The notes under the pieces were generated by a model. That model was not told the DNA's origin. It ran no database searches and saw nothing but the letters and a program-made list of their open reading frames with translations. The position numbers and the translations under genes were made by a program. Below are positions 1-8,383 of a DNA stretch of 64,000 nt, one piece after another. Position 1 is the stretch's first letter; each line of letters starts with the position of its first letter. This DNA is from Planctomycetaceae bacterium. Lineage in GTDB: Bacteria > Planctomycetota > Phycisphaerae > Phycisphaerales > UBA1924. The stretch is from assembly GCA_021294835.1 (NCBI GenBank), contig JAJTDF010000004.1, positions 1-64,000 of the forward strand, in the 5' to 3' direction.

Positions 1-327
1 AGGCAAGGCATGTCTTCTCCCCGGCTACATACGCCACGCGGAGGCGGGCTGTCCGCACTGGGCATGTGAGGGATCGATCTGATTCGAGTTGTGCGGTGGG
101 ATCGCCACCACCTTCGCTGCCGCGCTCACGCGAAGCGCGTCGATGCGTTGGCATCACACGGATCGAGTTTGCGTTCGAAATCGCCGTCGCCCCTGCCAGG
201 CCCGCCACGTGTTGCCGACCCACGAGATGTCGAGTCACGGCTATAACGGCGTGCCGGGTGAGACACAGAGACTCTGAGACTTTTTGGGTTTGGAAGCGTC
301 CTCGCAGGCCAGATGCCGCGCCCCGTG

Positions 328-354
328 AGTCTCACCGCGCAAGTCGGTGAGACT
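328..354. repeat. Inverted repeat, 9-bp arms
   Basis: AGTCTCACC at 328-336 is the exact reverse complement of GGTGAGACT at 346-354, with a 9-nt loop. It lies in the gene-free stretch 1-406. There is no T-run after it on either strand, so it is not a convincing terminator; it could be an operator or part of an untranslated leader. I see no credible gene in 1-406. Confidence 0.35.
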
Positions 355-406
355 TCCCGCGGTGGGGCATGTCGAGACACTCGGCAAAACGCGACCCGGA
401 AACGCA

Positions 407-434
407 AACGCCCCGGCCTTGCGGTCGGGGCGTT
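407..434 (-). terminator. Terminator of the tRNA-fMet unit
   Basis: This is a 12-bp hairpin (one G-T pair) with the tetraloop TTGC: AACGCCCCGGCC pairs with GGTCGGGGCGTT. On the minus strand it lies 46 nt beyond the tRNA 3' end and is followed by a T-rich stretch (TTGCGTTTC), as expected for intrinsic termination. Confidence 0.75.
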
Positions 435-479
435 CACTTCTAACGGGTGGGTCGCCCAGTTTCTGGACGACCCGGGCAA

Positions 480-553
<74 letters not shown>

Positions 554-564
554 ATCTGGATGAG

Positions 565-592
565 ACTCTAGACCCAAACTCCGTGAAGTCAA
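565..592 (-). promoter_or_regulatory. Sigma70-type promoter of tRNA-fMet
   Basis: On the minus strand TTGACT (587-592) and TAGAGT (565-570) are separated by 16 nt. The tRNA begins 11 nt further on, which fits a start of transcription a few bases before the mature tRNA. Confidence 0.65.
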
Positions 593-785
593 CCGTTCGC
601 AGGGGCGGGAACAGGGCCGGCGGGGCCCAAATGGGCTCCCCAGACGGGGGAGGCGGGCGTCCGGCGGGGGTTCCGACGCGTATCATCGTTGTTCGGGCGG
701 CGGGCTGTTTGTTCCCGTTTCGTTCGGTCCGTCCGCTCGGCCCATTTGTTCCGGTCCCGTCCGTTTGTTCAACCCCCAGGCCACC

Positions 786-2030
786 ATGACCACCCACGCT
801 CCTGCTGCGTCCGCTGCAACGAACGGCTCCAACGCCGGCGGCCCCAACGCCGGCTCGCCCGCTGCGTCCAACCTGTACGCGATCACCTCGTCGAAGGTGC
901 ACATGGACGCGGGGTTCCTCAATGCGTCCGGCAAGAAGGATGCGGACAAGAAGACCCGTCCGTCGGCGGCGCTGCCGGACGCGACGCTGATCAAGTGGCT
1001 GCGGGACATGATCCTGATCCGCGAGTTCGAGAACCGCTGCGCCCAGGCCTATCAGCAGGCCAAGATCGGCGGGTTCTGCCACCTGTACATCGGGCAGGAG
1101 GCGCTGGCCGTCGGCACCATCGGCTCGGTGAATCAGGACGACCCGATCGTCACCGCGTATCGCGACCACGGTCATGCGCTCGCGCGTGGCATGTCGGCCC
1201 GGGCCTGCATGGCGGAGATGTTCGGGCGGGTGACCGGGTGCGCCAAGGGCAAGGGCGGCTCGATGCACATGTTCGACAAGCCCAACTGGAACTACGGCGG
1301 GCACGGCATCGTGGGCGCCCAGACGCCGCTGGGGGCGGGGCTGGCCTTCGCCGCCAAGTACGAAGTGGAAGTGATGAAGCGTGCGGTGGACGGCGGCGCG
1401 GCCAAGCGCAAGGTGGCCCTGTGCTACCTGGGCGACGGCGCGCTGAACCAGGGCGCCCTGCACGAGGCGATGAACCTGGCCGGGCTGTGGGGCCTGCCGG
1501 TGATTTACATCGTGGAGAACAACCGCTACTCGATGGGCACGGCCATCGAGCGGGGCACCACCATGGCGCACGACCTGACGGCCAAGGCCAAGGCCTATGG
1601 CATCGAGGGCGTGCACATCAACGGGATGGACATCCTGGACATCTACGACCAGTTCAAGCCGCTGGTGGATCGCTGCCGCGAGAACTCACGTCCGGCGTTC
1701 GTGGACCTGCTGACCTATCGGTACCAGGGCCACTCGATGTCCGACCCGCAGAAGTACCGCGCCAAGGACGAGGTGGAGGCGGTGAAGCAGCGCGACTCGA
1801 TCGCCCTGCTGGAGCGGCACCTGCTGACCGAGCGTCGGTGCCTGAGCGAGGCGGATGTGGACAAGATCGTGCAGGAGTGCAAGGCGATCGCGCTGGACTC
1901 GCTGGAGTATGCCGAGACGGCGCCGACGCCGGAGGCTTCCGAGCTGTACTCCGACGTGTACATCAACATCCAGCCCAACCTCTCCCCCACTGCCCCGTAC
2001 AACTACGGCGTGAAGAACCCGCTGCTGTAA
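786..2030 (+). CDS. pdhA: Pyruvate dehydrogenase E1 component, alpha subunit
   Basis: 414 aa. This is the thiamine-diphosphate-dependent E1 alpha subunit, which with E1 beta decarboxylates pyruvate and acetylates the E2 lipoyl domain in the cytoplasm. The TPP/Mg site is clear: GDGALNQG (216-223) followed by ENNRYSMGT. The family's YRDHGH (about 125-130) and the loop YRYQGHSMSDP are also present. Start ATG 786 was chosen over an in-frame TTG at 765; the SD is weak. The first 60 residues are Ala/Asn/Ser-rich and not part of the enzyme fold. No E1 beta, E2 or E3 gene lies beside it, so the rest of the complex must be encoded elsewhere. A strong terminator follows. A 2-oxoisovalerate E1 alpha is the main alternative. 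Confidence 0.9.
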   Translation: MTTHAPAASAATNGSNAGGPNAGSPAASNLYAITSSKVHMDAGFLNASGKKDADKKTRPSAALPDATLIKWLRDMILIREFENRCAQAYQQAKIGGFCHLYIGQEALAVGTIGSVNQDDPIVTAYRDHGHALARGMSARACMAEMFGRVTGCAKGKGGSMHMFDKPNWNYGGHGIVGAQTPLGAGLAFAAKYEVEVMKRAVDGGAAKRKVALCYLGDGALNQGALHEAMNLAGLWGLPVIYIVENNRYSMGTAIERGTTMAHDLTAKAKAYGIEGVHINGMDILDIYDQFKPLVDRCRENSRPAFVDLLTYRYQGHSMSDPQKYRAKDEVEAVKQRDSIALLERHLLTERRCLSEADVDKIVQECKAIALDSLEYAETAPTPEASELYSDVYINIQPNLSPTAPYNYGVKNPLL

Positions 2031-2060
2031 TCCGGCCAAGTCGCGTTCGAGATCAACCCC

Positions 2061-2095
2061 ACGCACGCCCGGCATCCACCCGGGCGTGCGTTTGT
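2061..2095 (+). terminator. Terminator after pdhA
   Basis: A perfect 12-bp stem (ACGCACGCCCGG at 2061-2072 with CCGGGCGTGCGT at 2080-2091) and a 7-nt loop, followed by TTGTC. It lies 30 bp beyond the pdhA stop codon. Confidence 0.8.
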
Positions 2096-2219
2096 CATTG
2101 GGCGGTCGGAGCCGGACGGGCGGCGGGAACGGCGGGGCGGGACGGGAGGAGTTGGCACTGTGCGGATACCCTCGACTCCCCGAAGCCGGGGCCCTGTCAC
2201 CCTTTTTCTCGGAGCAGCC

Positions 2220-3173
2220 ATGCGGAATCATCGTTCTCTTGCACTTGCCGTTGTGACTGTTGCGGGCCTGACGGCCGGCGCGTTCGCCCAGGACGTTTCG
2301 CCCACCGGCCAGCCGGTTCCCGGCGCCGTGGGCACCCGCACCGAGGGCGCCTTTGACGGACTGAAGTTCACGCTGGTGGCCAACACGTCGCACGCGTTCC
2401 GCACCGATCTGCGGGGCAGCGGTGACGCCGACACCAACGTGACCCGTGGCGGCCTGGACCTGGGCATCACCTTCCCGGCCGGCGAGAACGTCAGCATCGG
2501 CGTGGACCTGGGTGTCGAGGGTTCGTGGTACTCGCTCAAGGGCGACACCCGCCTGGTGCCCGGCAGCGGCGAACCCTGGTCGGACATGTACTCGGTCAAC
2601 CTCGGGCCGTCGCTGCGGTGGAGGCTGGACGACAAGTGGAACATCATCTCCAGTGGCTTTTTGAACTTCTCCGGCGAGAGCGACGCCGACTGGTCTGAGT
2701 CTCTGACCGGGGGCGGCCTGATCGCGGCGGCGTACAGCTTCTCGCGCGACTTCACGCTGTCGGCGGGCGTGGCGATCGCCTCGCGGCTGGAGGACAGCAC
2801 GCTGTTCGTGCCCATCGTGGGCATTGACTGGAAGATCAGCCCGACGATGCGGCTGGCCTCTCGCGGCCTGGGCCTGGAGTTCTCGGCCAACCTGACGACC
2901 AACTGGCAGTTCCTGCTGTTCGGCCGCTACGAGTCGCGGGCCTTCCGGCTTGAGGAGAACAGCCGGCTGCCCAGCGGCGTGTTCCGCGACAAGCGGGTGC
3001 CGGTCGGCGCCGGCATCCAGTACACCTTCGGCAAGGACCTGACGCTGCGGCTGGACGGCGGCATGATCGTGTGGAGCGAGTTCGAGACGCTCCGCAACGG
3101 CGGCGAGACGTTCAACCAGCGTGACCTGGACGGTTCGGCGTTCATCGGCGGCAGCTTGTCGTACCGGTTCTGA
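2220..3173 (+). CDS. Putative outer-membrane beta-barrel protein
   Basis: 317 aa, not assigned to a named family. It starts with a typical signal peptide (charged MRNHR, hydrophobic core, cleavage after AGAFAQ, about residue 24). The rest has alternating polar and hydrophobic short strands with many Gly, Asp and aromatic residues, and it ends in SLSYRF with a terminal Phe, as transmembrane barrels recognised by BamA do. Start ATG 2220 has GGAG 6 nt upstream; the in-frame start at 2160 would put the signal peptide inside the protein. It is flanked by terminators on both sides, so it is probably monocistronic. Function unknown; possibly an outer-membrane porin or structural barrel. Confidence 0.7.
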   Translation: MRNHRSLALAVVTVAGLTAGAFAQDVSPTGQPVPGAVGTRTEGAFDGLKFTLVANTSHAFRTDLRGSGDADTNVTRGGLDLGITFPAGENVSIGVDLGVEGSWYSLKGDTRLVPGSGEPWSDMYSVNLGPSLRWRLDDKWNIISSGFLNFSGESDADWSESLTGGGLIAAAYSFSRDFTLSAGVAIASRLEDSTLFVPIVGIDWKISPTMRLASRGLGLEFSANLTTNWQFLLFGRYESRAFRLEENSRLPSGVFRDKRVPVGAGIQYTFGKDLTLRLDGGMIVWSEFETLRNGGETFNQRDLDGSAFIGGSLSYRF

Positions 3174-3208
3174 ATTCCGGTGTGATGGCCAACTTCCCGC
3201 AGACCCCG

Positions 3209-3234
3209 CAAACCCCGGCCCCCGCCGGGGTTTG
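3209..3234. terminator. Bidirectional terminator between convergent genes
   Basis: An 11-bp hairpin, CAAACCCCGGC pairing with GCCGGGGTTTG around a CCCC loop. It sits between the stop of the barrel gene (3173) and the end of the convergent glycosylase gene (3241). A/T pairs at its base on both sides let it act in both directions. Confidence 0.75.
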
Positions 3235-3240
3235 CTGTAT

Positions 3241-4104
3241 TCAGGCCCCGCCTGGCTGCCCGCCGAGCATGCCCAGCCGCTCCATGACCATGCGCAGATC
3301 AGACCAGACCTTGGCACGGTTCTCCTCGGTGTAGGCCCGCAGGAGGTAGGCCGGGTGGAAGGTGGGCATGACCGGCACGCGGACGTGGGCGAAACGCAGT
3401 TCGTCGGGGTGGCGGAACTCGGCCCAGCGGCCCCGCATGCTGGCCATGCTGGCGCCGGGCTCAGCACTCAGCACGGTGCGGCTGGCCGGGAGGCCGAGGG
3501 TGACGATGACCTCGGGCATCACCGCAGCGACCTGGTCAAAGAGGTACATCTTGCACAGGTCGATTTCAAAGCTGGTGGGCGTGGCGTTGTCGGGCGGCCG
3601 GGTCTTAAGGACGTTGGCGATATAGACCTCCTCACGCCGGAGGCCCATGGCGGCCATCATCTTCTCGAGCAGTTGGCCGGCCTTGCCGACGAAGGGACGG
3701 CCGGTGCGGTCCTCGTCGGCGCCGGGGGCCTCGCCGATGAACATCAGCCGGGCGCGGGGGTCGCCCTCGCCGAAGACGATGTTGGTGAAGGTGGTGTTGA
3801 ACTGGTTGTGCGGGGCGTCGGCGAGATAGCGGGTGCGAATGGCCTCCAACTCGCCGTGGGCGGCTTCACGCGATTTGGCAGCGCGAGGGCCGACCAGCGG
3901 CGGCAGCGTGGCCCACGCGGCTGCAGGGGCTGCAGCGGGGCGATGGGCGGGCGAACCAGCCGACGGGGTCAACCCGGGGGCAGCCATGGTGTCGGCGACG
4001 GCGGGCGTGGATGAGGCCGGGCGAGCTGGAAGCGGGACGAAATCCACCCCCATCAGCAGGGAGGTGCGGGCGCCGAGTTGCACGACAGAACGCTGACTGG
4101 CCAT
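3241..4104 (-). CDS. Family 4-type uracil-DNA glycosylase lacking Fe-S cysteines
   Basis: 287 aa. It should remove uracil from DNA in base excision repair. Motif A GEAPGADED (124-132) and motif B HPAYLLR (250-256) are intact, as is the RTGRPFVGKAG segment. Family 4 enzymes normally hold a [4Fe-4S] cluster with four Cys. Here the N-terminal C-x2-C is absent (residues 85-112 have no Cys), the Cys after NVLK is Thr167, and only Cys184 remains, the single Cys of the whole protein. The first ~80 residues are an Ala/Pro-rich extension. The gene converges on the barrel gene across a shared terminator. The family call is firm; the loss of the cluster is read directly from the sequence. Confidence 0.85.
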   Translation of the reverse strand: MASQRSVVQLGARTSLLMGVDFVPLPARPASSTPAVADTMAAPGLTPSAGSPAHRPAAAPAAAWATLPPLVGPRAAKSREAAHGELEAIRTRYLADAPHNQFNTTFTNIVFGEGDPRARLMFIGEAPGADEDRTGRPFVGKAGQLLEKMMAAMGLRREEVYIANVLKTRPPDNATPTSFEIDLCKMYLFDQVAAVMPEVIVTLGLPASRTVLSAEPGASMASMRGRWAEFRHPDELRFAHVRVPVMPTFHPAYLLRAYTEENRAKVWSDLRMVMERLGMLGGQPGGA

Positions 4105-4161
4105 GCGGCAGCGTAGTGCGGCGGAGGCCGCACCTGCGTGGCAATGGCCAAGCGGTTTGGG

Positions 4162-4527
4162 TTACTTGCCGCCGGGAGCGGGCGTGGCAGGCGCGGCCGG
4201 GTTGGCCGGCGCCGCGGGGGCCGGATTGACCGGGGGCGTCGCCCCACCCACTGGGGCATCGGCGGTTGGCTGGCCCTCGGCCCGCTCATCGCCCGGGGAG
4301 GGGGTCGCGGGGCCTCGGCTGCCGGGGGCACGGGCTTCGGGGGCGATGGCACCGCCGCCAGTCCAGCGTTCGGCCAGGGGGCCGAGGAAAGCCCCACCAA
4401 TCAATCCGAGGGCGGTGCCGAGGATGAAGGCGATGAGGATGCCGAAGGGAAATCGCGAGCCTGCCCCAAGGGAGGCTGAAGCGACTGCGGGTGTGGCGGA
4501 CGGTGCGGGGACTGTCTCGGTGGTCAT
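4162..4527 (-). CDS. Small single-pass membrane protein with Pro/Ala-rich tail
   Basis: 121 aa, no recognised family. A single transmembrane helix (about residues 27-50, FPFGILIAFILGTALGLIGG) is followed by a low-complexity tail of Ala, Pro and Gly to the C-terminus. The start ATG 4527 has a strong SD (GGAGAAGGAG) 6 nt upstream, which is better than most genes here and supports that it is expressed. It lies upstream of the glycosylase gene on the same strand with a 57-bp gap, so the two may be cotranscribed. Function unknown. Confidence 0.6.
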   Translation of the reverse strand: MTTETVPAPSATPAVASASLGAGSRFPFGILIAFILGTALGLIGGAFLGPLAERWTGGGAIAPEARAPGSRGPATPSPGDERAEGQPTADAPVGGATPPVNPAPAAPANPAAPATPAPGGK

Positions 4528-4972
4528 GGCTGCTCCTTCTCCCCCCACCCCCCACCCGTCACCCCGCTGCCCTTCTCGCCCCCCCCCCTCAAAAAAAAAA
4601 CACCCCCCTCCTCCGGGTGGCCGCCAGGCGTGAGGGCTCTTGGAGGTGATTCCAGTATCGACAATCGGCGGCGACGGACATGAAACAACCGCTGCAACGG
4701 CCCGGTCGCAACAGTTTTTCGAGCCGGCGCGGGAGGGGGTAGGGCGGGGGCGGGGGCGCGGCCCGGGGGGGTAGCAGTTGCAGCGCCCGCCAAACAGGGG
4801 CGACGGCGGATTTGGAACCAAGGGCAGCACCAAGGCCTCTGAAGACATGGGGCTGACCGCGCAGCGACGGTCGGCGCCGCATCTCGGAGTTCGCTCATGC
4901 CCCCCCACCACCGTTCACGGCACCGATCCGCCCGCAACAGACCGGCCCGCCCCATCGCCGGCGGGCCTCGCC
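4528..4972. other. Gene-free region with homopolymer tracts
   Basis: No credible coding sequence. It holds a pyrimidine-rich part (4540-4620) with runs of C interrupted by ten consecutive A (about 4591-4600). It is the divergent upstream region of the small membrane gene (minus) and the YeeE/YedE pair (plus). Confidence 0.5.
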
Positions 4973-5566
4973 ATGAACCAGCCGCCGATGGGTCTATGGC
5001 GACGGGCCTGGTGGTCGCTGTATGCGATCGGTACCGGCATCGGTCTGCTGAGTTGGGCGACATTTCTGTTCATAGACAAGTCGCCGGGCACGAGCACGTT
5101 ATTGGTTGGGGCGGCGGGTACGGCGTTGTGCACGGCGGAGGCCGAGCACGTCGCAGAGAGAATGCACTACCCGAAGGAATACGGGACGAAGGTGGGCGGG
5201 TTCAAGCCGGTGTTCGACTGGCAGATGTCGCTCCATCTGACGCTGATCGCCGGTGCGTTCAGCGAAGTACGGCTGAGCCGCAGCCTGCGGAGCGAGGCGG
5301 TGCCGGGGCTGTGGGCGGCAAGATTCGGGGCGTCGCGTGTCAAGCGGCTGCTGGCGGCCCTCGCCGGCGGGTTCATCCTGCTGTTCGGGGCCCGCATGGC
5401 CGGAGGCTGCACCAGCGGCTACGGGATTTCCGGCGGGCTGCAACTGGCCGTCTGGAACTGGATTTTCTTCGTGACCACGTTCATCAGCGGCATCGCCACC
5501 GCGTTTGCGCTGTTCGGTCGCGTGCCGGCCTCCGCCCCGTCCACCGACAACCGTTTGGAGTCCTAA
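4973..5566 (+). CDS. YeeE/YedE family membrane protein, first half
   Basis: 197 aa. A polytopic membrane protein of the YeeE/YedE (sulfur-compound transport) family, recognised by GCTSGYGISGG (about residues 145-155), the usual GCTSGHGISG signature with His replaced by Tyr. It has about four hydrophobic segments. Start ATG 4973 gives an N-terminus beginning MNQPPMG just before the first helix; ATG 4988 is an alternative, and the upstream extension is not membrane-like. It is followed after 3 bp by a second gene of the same family, so the transporter is probably a heteromer. Members move thiosulfate or related sulfur species in other bacteria; the substrate here is not shown. Confidence 0.75.
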   Translation: MNQPPMGLWRRAWWSLYAIGTGIGLLSWATFLFIDKSPGTSTLLVGAAGTALCTAEAEHVAERMHYPKEYGTKVGGFKPVFDWQMSLHLTLIAGAFSEVRLSRSLRSEAVPGLWAARFGASRVKRLLAALAGGFILLFGARMAGGCTSGYGISGGLQLAVWNWIFFVTTFISGIATAFALFGRVPASAPSTDNRLES

Positions 5567-5569
5567 GCC

Positions 5570-6139
5570 ATGCTTACCAACTTCTTTACTGATCCGCGGA
5601 CGATTCTCCTGGGCGCGATCACAGGGTTGATCTTCGGCTTCCTGCTCCATCGCGGCGGCGTGACGCGGTACCACGTGATCGTCGGGCAGTTCCTGTTCCG
5701 CGACCACATGGTGCTGAAGACCATGCTGACGGCGATCATCGTCAGCTCAGTCGGAATCTATGCGATGCTCGGCCTGGGGATGATCAAAGGGTTGCACCTC
5801 AAGACGGCCGAACTGGGGATGAACGCAGCGGGCGGACTGATCTTTGGTGTGGGCATGGTGCTGCTGGGGTACTGCCCTGGCACGGCCTTGGCGGCGGTCG
5901 GCCAGAGCTCGCGTGATGCCATGGTGGGTGTACTGGGCGCCCTCGTCGGGGCGGCGGTCTACGCCGAAGCCTTCCCGAGCATCCACCGCATGCTGGTGCC
6001 GCTGGGCAATCTCGGCGAGGTGACACTGGCTGACATCAGCCCTGTGTCGCCGTGGGTCTTCATTGTGGTGCTGGCGATCTTGACCGTCGGGCTGTTTGTG
6101 TGCCTCGAGCAGCGGGCGGCCAAACTGGTCGTTGGCTGA
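5570..6139 (+). CDS. YeeE/YedE family membrane protein, second half
   Basis: 189 aa. Partner of the preceding gene, with SD GGAG 9 nt upstream of ATG 5570 and only 3 bp between the genes. It has five or so transmembrane helices and the family signature GYCPGTALAAVGQ (about residues 100-112), whose Cys corresponds to the conduction-path Cys of this family. Together the two short proteins give the two GC.(S/P)G half-sites that single-chain members carry on one polypeptide. No rhodanese, persulfide dioxygenase or ArsR regulator gene accompanies the pair in this window. Confidence 0.75.
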   Translation: MLTNFFTDPRTILLGAITGLIFGFLLHRGGVTRYHVIVGQFLFRDHMVLKTMLTAIIVSSVGIYAMLGLGMIKGLHLKTAELGMNAAGGLIFGVGMVLLGYCPGTALAAVGQSSRDAMVGVLGALVGAAVYAEAFPSIHRMLVPLGNLGEVTLADISPVSPWVFIVVLAILTVGLFVCLEQRAAKLVVG

Positions 6140-6613
6140 CCTGCGCCGCAGATCTTCCCCGCCTCGGGAACGACACTGCGAGTCGTCATGTGCCGGGATG
6201 TGACGTGCCAGATTGAGACGGCGACGGGCCAGTGCTTCCGGCCGAACTTGGGCACATGCAAGCCGGCGAGGCCCCAGTGCTGGGGCATCCCCGCGCGGCA
6301 AGCCAAACGGTCATCAGTCAGGGGCGACCACCGGGAACTGCAGCCGGCCCATTTTCCAGTCCAGCCCAAAGGCCGCCTGGCCGTGCGCTCTTGGGCCGCT
6401 CCCCCTCGCCCCCCTGGCCCCTCCCCCCCACCCCCCCACCGACCTCCCGCCCACTCCCCCCGCCCGGCCCGTCCACCGCTGCCCCCCTCGCCCGACCAAG
6501 TACTGGCCTCTGGCCGAGTGGAAAGGGATGATCCGGTGACGTTGCCCGCCGCATCTGAACTCCCTAACATCGCGTTCGAGGCATGTCCCGCAAGGGGCGT
6601 CGCCCGATAGGAC
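6140..6613. other. Gene-free region before tRNA-His
   Basis: I see no gene here. It contains a C-rich tract (about 6400-6490) with many runs of 4-8 C. Its end carries the promoter of the tRNA. Confidence 0.5.
6542..6570 (+). promoter_or_regulatory. Promoter of tRNA-His
   Basis: TTGCCC (6542-6547) and TAACAT (6565-6570) are separated by 17 nt, 43 bp before the tRNA. This is a fair sigma70-type match in a gene-free stretch. Confidence 0.5.
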
Positions 6614-6687
6614 GGTGGCCATAGCTCAGTTGGTAGAGCACCGGGTTGTGATCCCGGACGTCGCGGGTTCGAGTCCCGTTGGTCACC
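6614..6687 (+). tRNA. tRNA-His (GTG)
   Basis: A complete cloverleaf with anticodon GTG in the loop TTGTGAT. The acceptor stem GTGGCCA pairs with TGGTCAC (one G-T pair), and an extra G at 6614 pairs with C73, the G-1:C73 identity pair of bacterial tRNA-His. The T arm has GGTTCGAGTCC. CCA is not encoded. Confidence 0.95.
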
Positions 6688-6800
6688 CTTGACATTCTGC
6701 AGCGAACCGTCCCCCCGCCCCCCACCACCTCCGGTTCGGCTGCTGCTTGCCGGGTTGCCACTGCGATCGCCCTGAACTGCTCCTGCGGTGCCCCGTTGCC

Positions 6801-7838
6801 ATGTTCATCCACGCGGGTCATTACCTGAACCGGACACCCCTCGGCTGGGGGGTGGAGTTCTGCCCGGTATGCCGGGCACCACGATTGTCCTTGCGTGTCG
6901 GCGTCGCCCGAACACCGCACATCAACCTGATTCCGATCGGTGGTTCCAAGCCGGCACTGGTGGAGTGCCGCTGCCTGCAGTGCAAGGTGCTGTTTCATGC
7001 CGCGACGCCCGAAGGTCGGGCGGCATGGGTGAAGCCCCGCTCGCCGGTGGTGGTGATGGGGCCTCCACCGACACTGGATGCGGCGCTGGCTGATCTACCG
7101 GCCGAGCGGACCCAGGAGTTAACCGACGAATGCAGCGCGATGGCTGCCCTGGAGAGCGGCCCGGGCGTGGGGCTGGGGCCGGAGGACCGTCAGGCGATTG
7201 CCGCCGAGTTGATCAAGCGGGTGGAGCCTCACGGGGCGATGCTCTCTCGCGGGCAGGTTCGACAAGTGGGTTTCTGGGTGGCGATTGCGCTCTGCACCTC
7301 TGGACTGATCTGGCTCTGTGTGGGCCTGGCGGGCGGCGTGTCCTCTATCTGGCTGACAGTGGTTCCGGGGTTGGCTGGTCTTGGGACGGGAAGTTGGCTG
7401 ATCCATCGCACCAGTCGCCAGATGGCCGACCTGCTCAAGTCGGAACTTGTTGAACCGCTGATAGCCAGCCTGACCGAAGCGACGCTCAGTCATGAGGAGA
7501 TCAGCAAGGCGGCCAAGCAAGCGTCCGGAGAAGCGCCGATCACTGCGCAGCATGTTCGGCGGTGGATTCGGACGATGCTCGCCAGCAATGCCAAGGCCGC
7601 CCGGGCACTGCGGCGGGGTGGAGCGGAGGCGTTGCTGCCGGACAGCGACCAGCAGATCGATGGCCGGCACATCCGGCCCGAGGCGGAAGAGTTTGAACCG
7701 AGCGTGCCGTCACCGATGCGACCGGGTACGCTGCTGGGAAAGCTGCGTAAGCGGGGGGCGACCGGCGGGCAGGCCGACCGCGGGCGCGACAATCCCTTCA
7801 CCCCGAAGCCGGCTGTGGGATCGGCGCGTCCCCGGTAA
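6801..7838 (+). CDS. Hypothetical membrane protein with N-terminal zinc-ribbon-like cysteines
   Basis: 345 aa, no recognised family. Near the N-terminus are C21-P-V-C24 and C56-R-C58-L-Q-C61, spaced like a zinc ribbon. Two adjacent hydrophobic helices follow (about residues 152-198), forming a hairpin in the inner membrane, and the C-terminal third is soluble and basic. Start ATG 6801 was chosen because the Cys motif follows closely; no clear SD is seen and a start at 6747 is possible. The 3' end overlaps a convergent candidate gene by 129 bp. Function unknown; the architecture (ribbon plus membrane hairpin) resembles in outline the zinc-ribbon membrane proteins at 51996-55195 but without their CGYDL motif. 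Confidence 0.65.
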   Translation: MFIHAGHYLNRTPLGWGVEFCPVCRAPRLSLRVGVARTPHINLIPIGGSKPALVECRCLQCKVLFHAATPEGRAAWVKPRSPVVVMGPPPTLDAALADLPAERTQELTDECSAMAALESGPGVGLGPEDRQAIAAELIKRVEPHGAMLSRGQVRQVGFWVAIALCTSGLIWLCVGLAGGVSSIWLTVVPGLAGLGTGSWLIHRTSRQMADLLKSELVEPLIASLTEATLSHEEISKAAKQASGEAPITAQHVRRWIRTMLASNAKAARALRRGGAEALLPDSDQQIDGRHIRPEAEEFEPSVPSPMRPGTLLGKLRKRGATGGQADRGRDNPFTPKPAVGSARPR

Positions 7839-8318
7839 AGCCGGGGGCTGCACGGCAGGGCTGAGGGATTGAGGACCAGGCGGGTAAGCACCGGCCGCGT
7901 GAAGTCCGGCGGCGGGGACGTTGCTCCGGTCGGCTTGGTTCGAGCACGTCGGGAAGATTGGGCCAACGACGCCCTCGAAGCGAGGGCCCAGCCCGGGAGG
8001 GTTCAAGGTGGCAATCCAGCCGATGACCCGCCTCTGAACGCCGGCGGGCTGGGGCGTGGCGGGTGCATGGACCGCCGGACCGGCCGGGGATGCAGCGGTT
8101 GAGGCCTCAGGCTGGGCTGAACGCCCGGCTCGCGCAGATTGGGGGACGGCGATGGCGGCGGACACCATCGGGCCGGAAAACGCCTGGACCGGCCTAGACG
8201 GAGCCGCTGCATCGGGCGAGGGTGCCGGCGGTGTTGAGGCGGGAACGTCAACGCCCGCAGAAGCCATGACCGTGATCCAAGTGCATGTCACGACGGCCAA
8301 CGTCCAACAGGGGATCAT
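7710..8318 (-). CDS. Putative exported Ala/Pro-rich protein
   Basis: 202 aa, no family recognised. The N-terminus resembles a signal peptide (MIPCWTLAVVTCTWITVMASAG), followed by an Ala/Pro/Ser-rich chain. Third codon positions are strongly GC-biased in this frame, and GAGGA lies about 8 nt before the ATG, which is why I keep it. Against it: the last 43 codons lie opposite the 3' end of the gene at 6801-7838, so the real protein may once have ended earlier. Confidence 0.4.
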   Translation of the reverse strand: MIPCWTLAVVTCTWITVMASAGVDVPASTPPAPSPDAAAPSRPVQAFSGPMVSAAIAVPQSARAGRSAQPEASTAASPAGPAVHAPATPQPAGVQRRVIGWIATLNPPGLGPRFEGVVGPIFPTCSNQADRSNVPAAGLHAAGAYPPGPQSLSPAVQPPALPGTRRSHSRLRGEGIVAPAVGLPAGRPPLTQLSQQRTRSHR

Positions 8319-8383
8319 GACTGGGTCCTCTCTGCACTTTCGCCTTCAGCCCGCCCCGCCCTGTTCTGATACGATGCCCGCGC

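Noticed and set aside
689-2356. Long ORF reading across pdhA in another frame
   Set aside because: It overlaps pdhA and shows no protein motif; its Arg/Gly/Pro composition is that of a GC-rich off-frame shadow.
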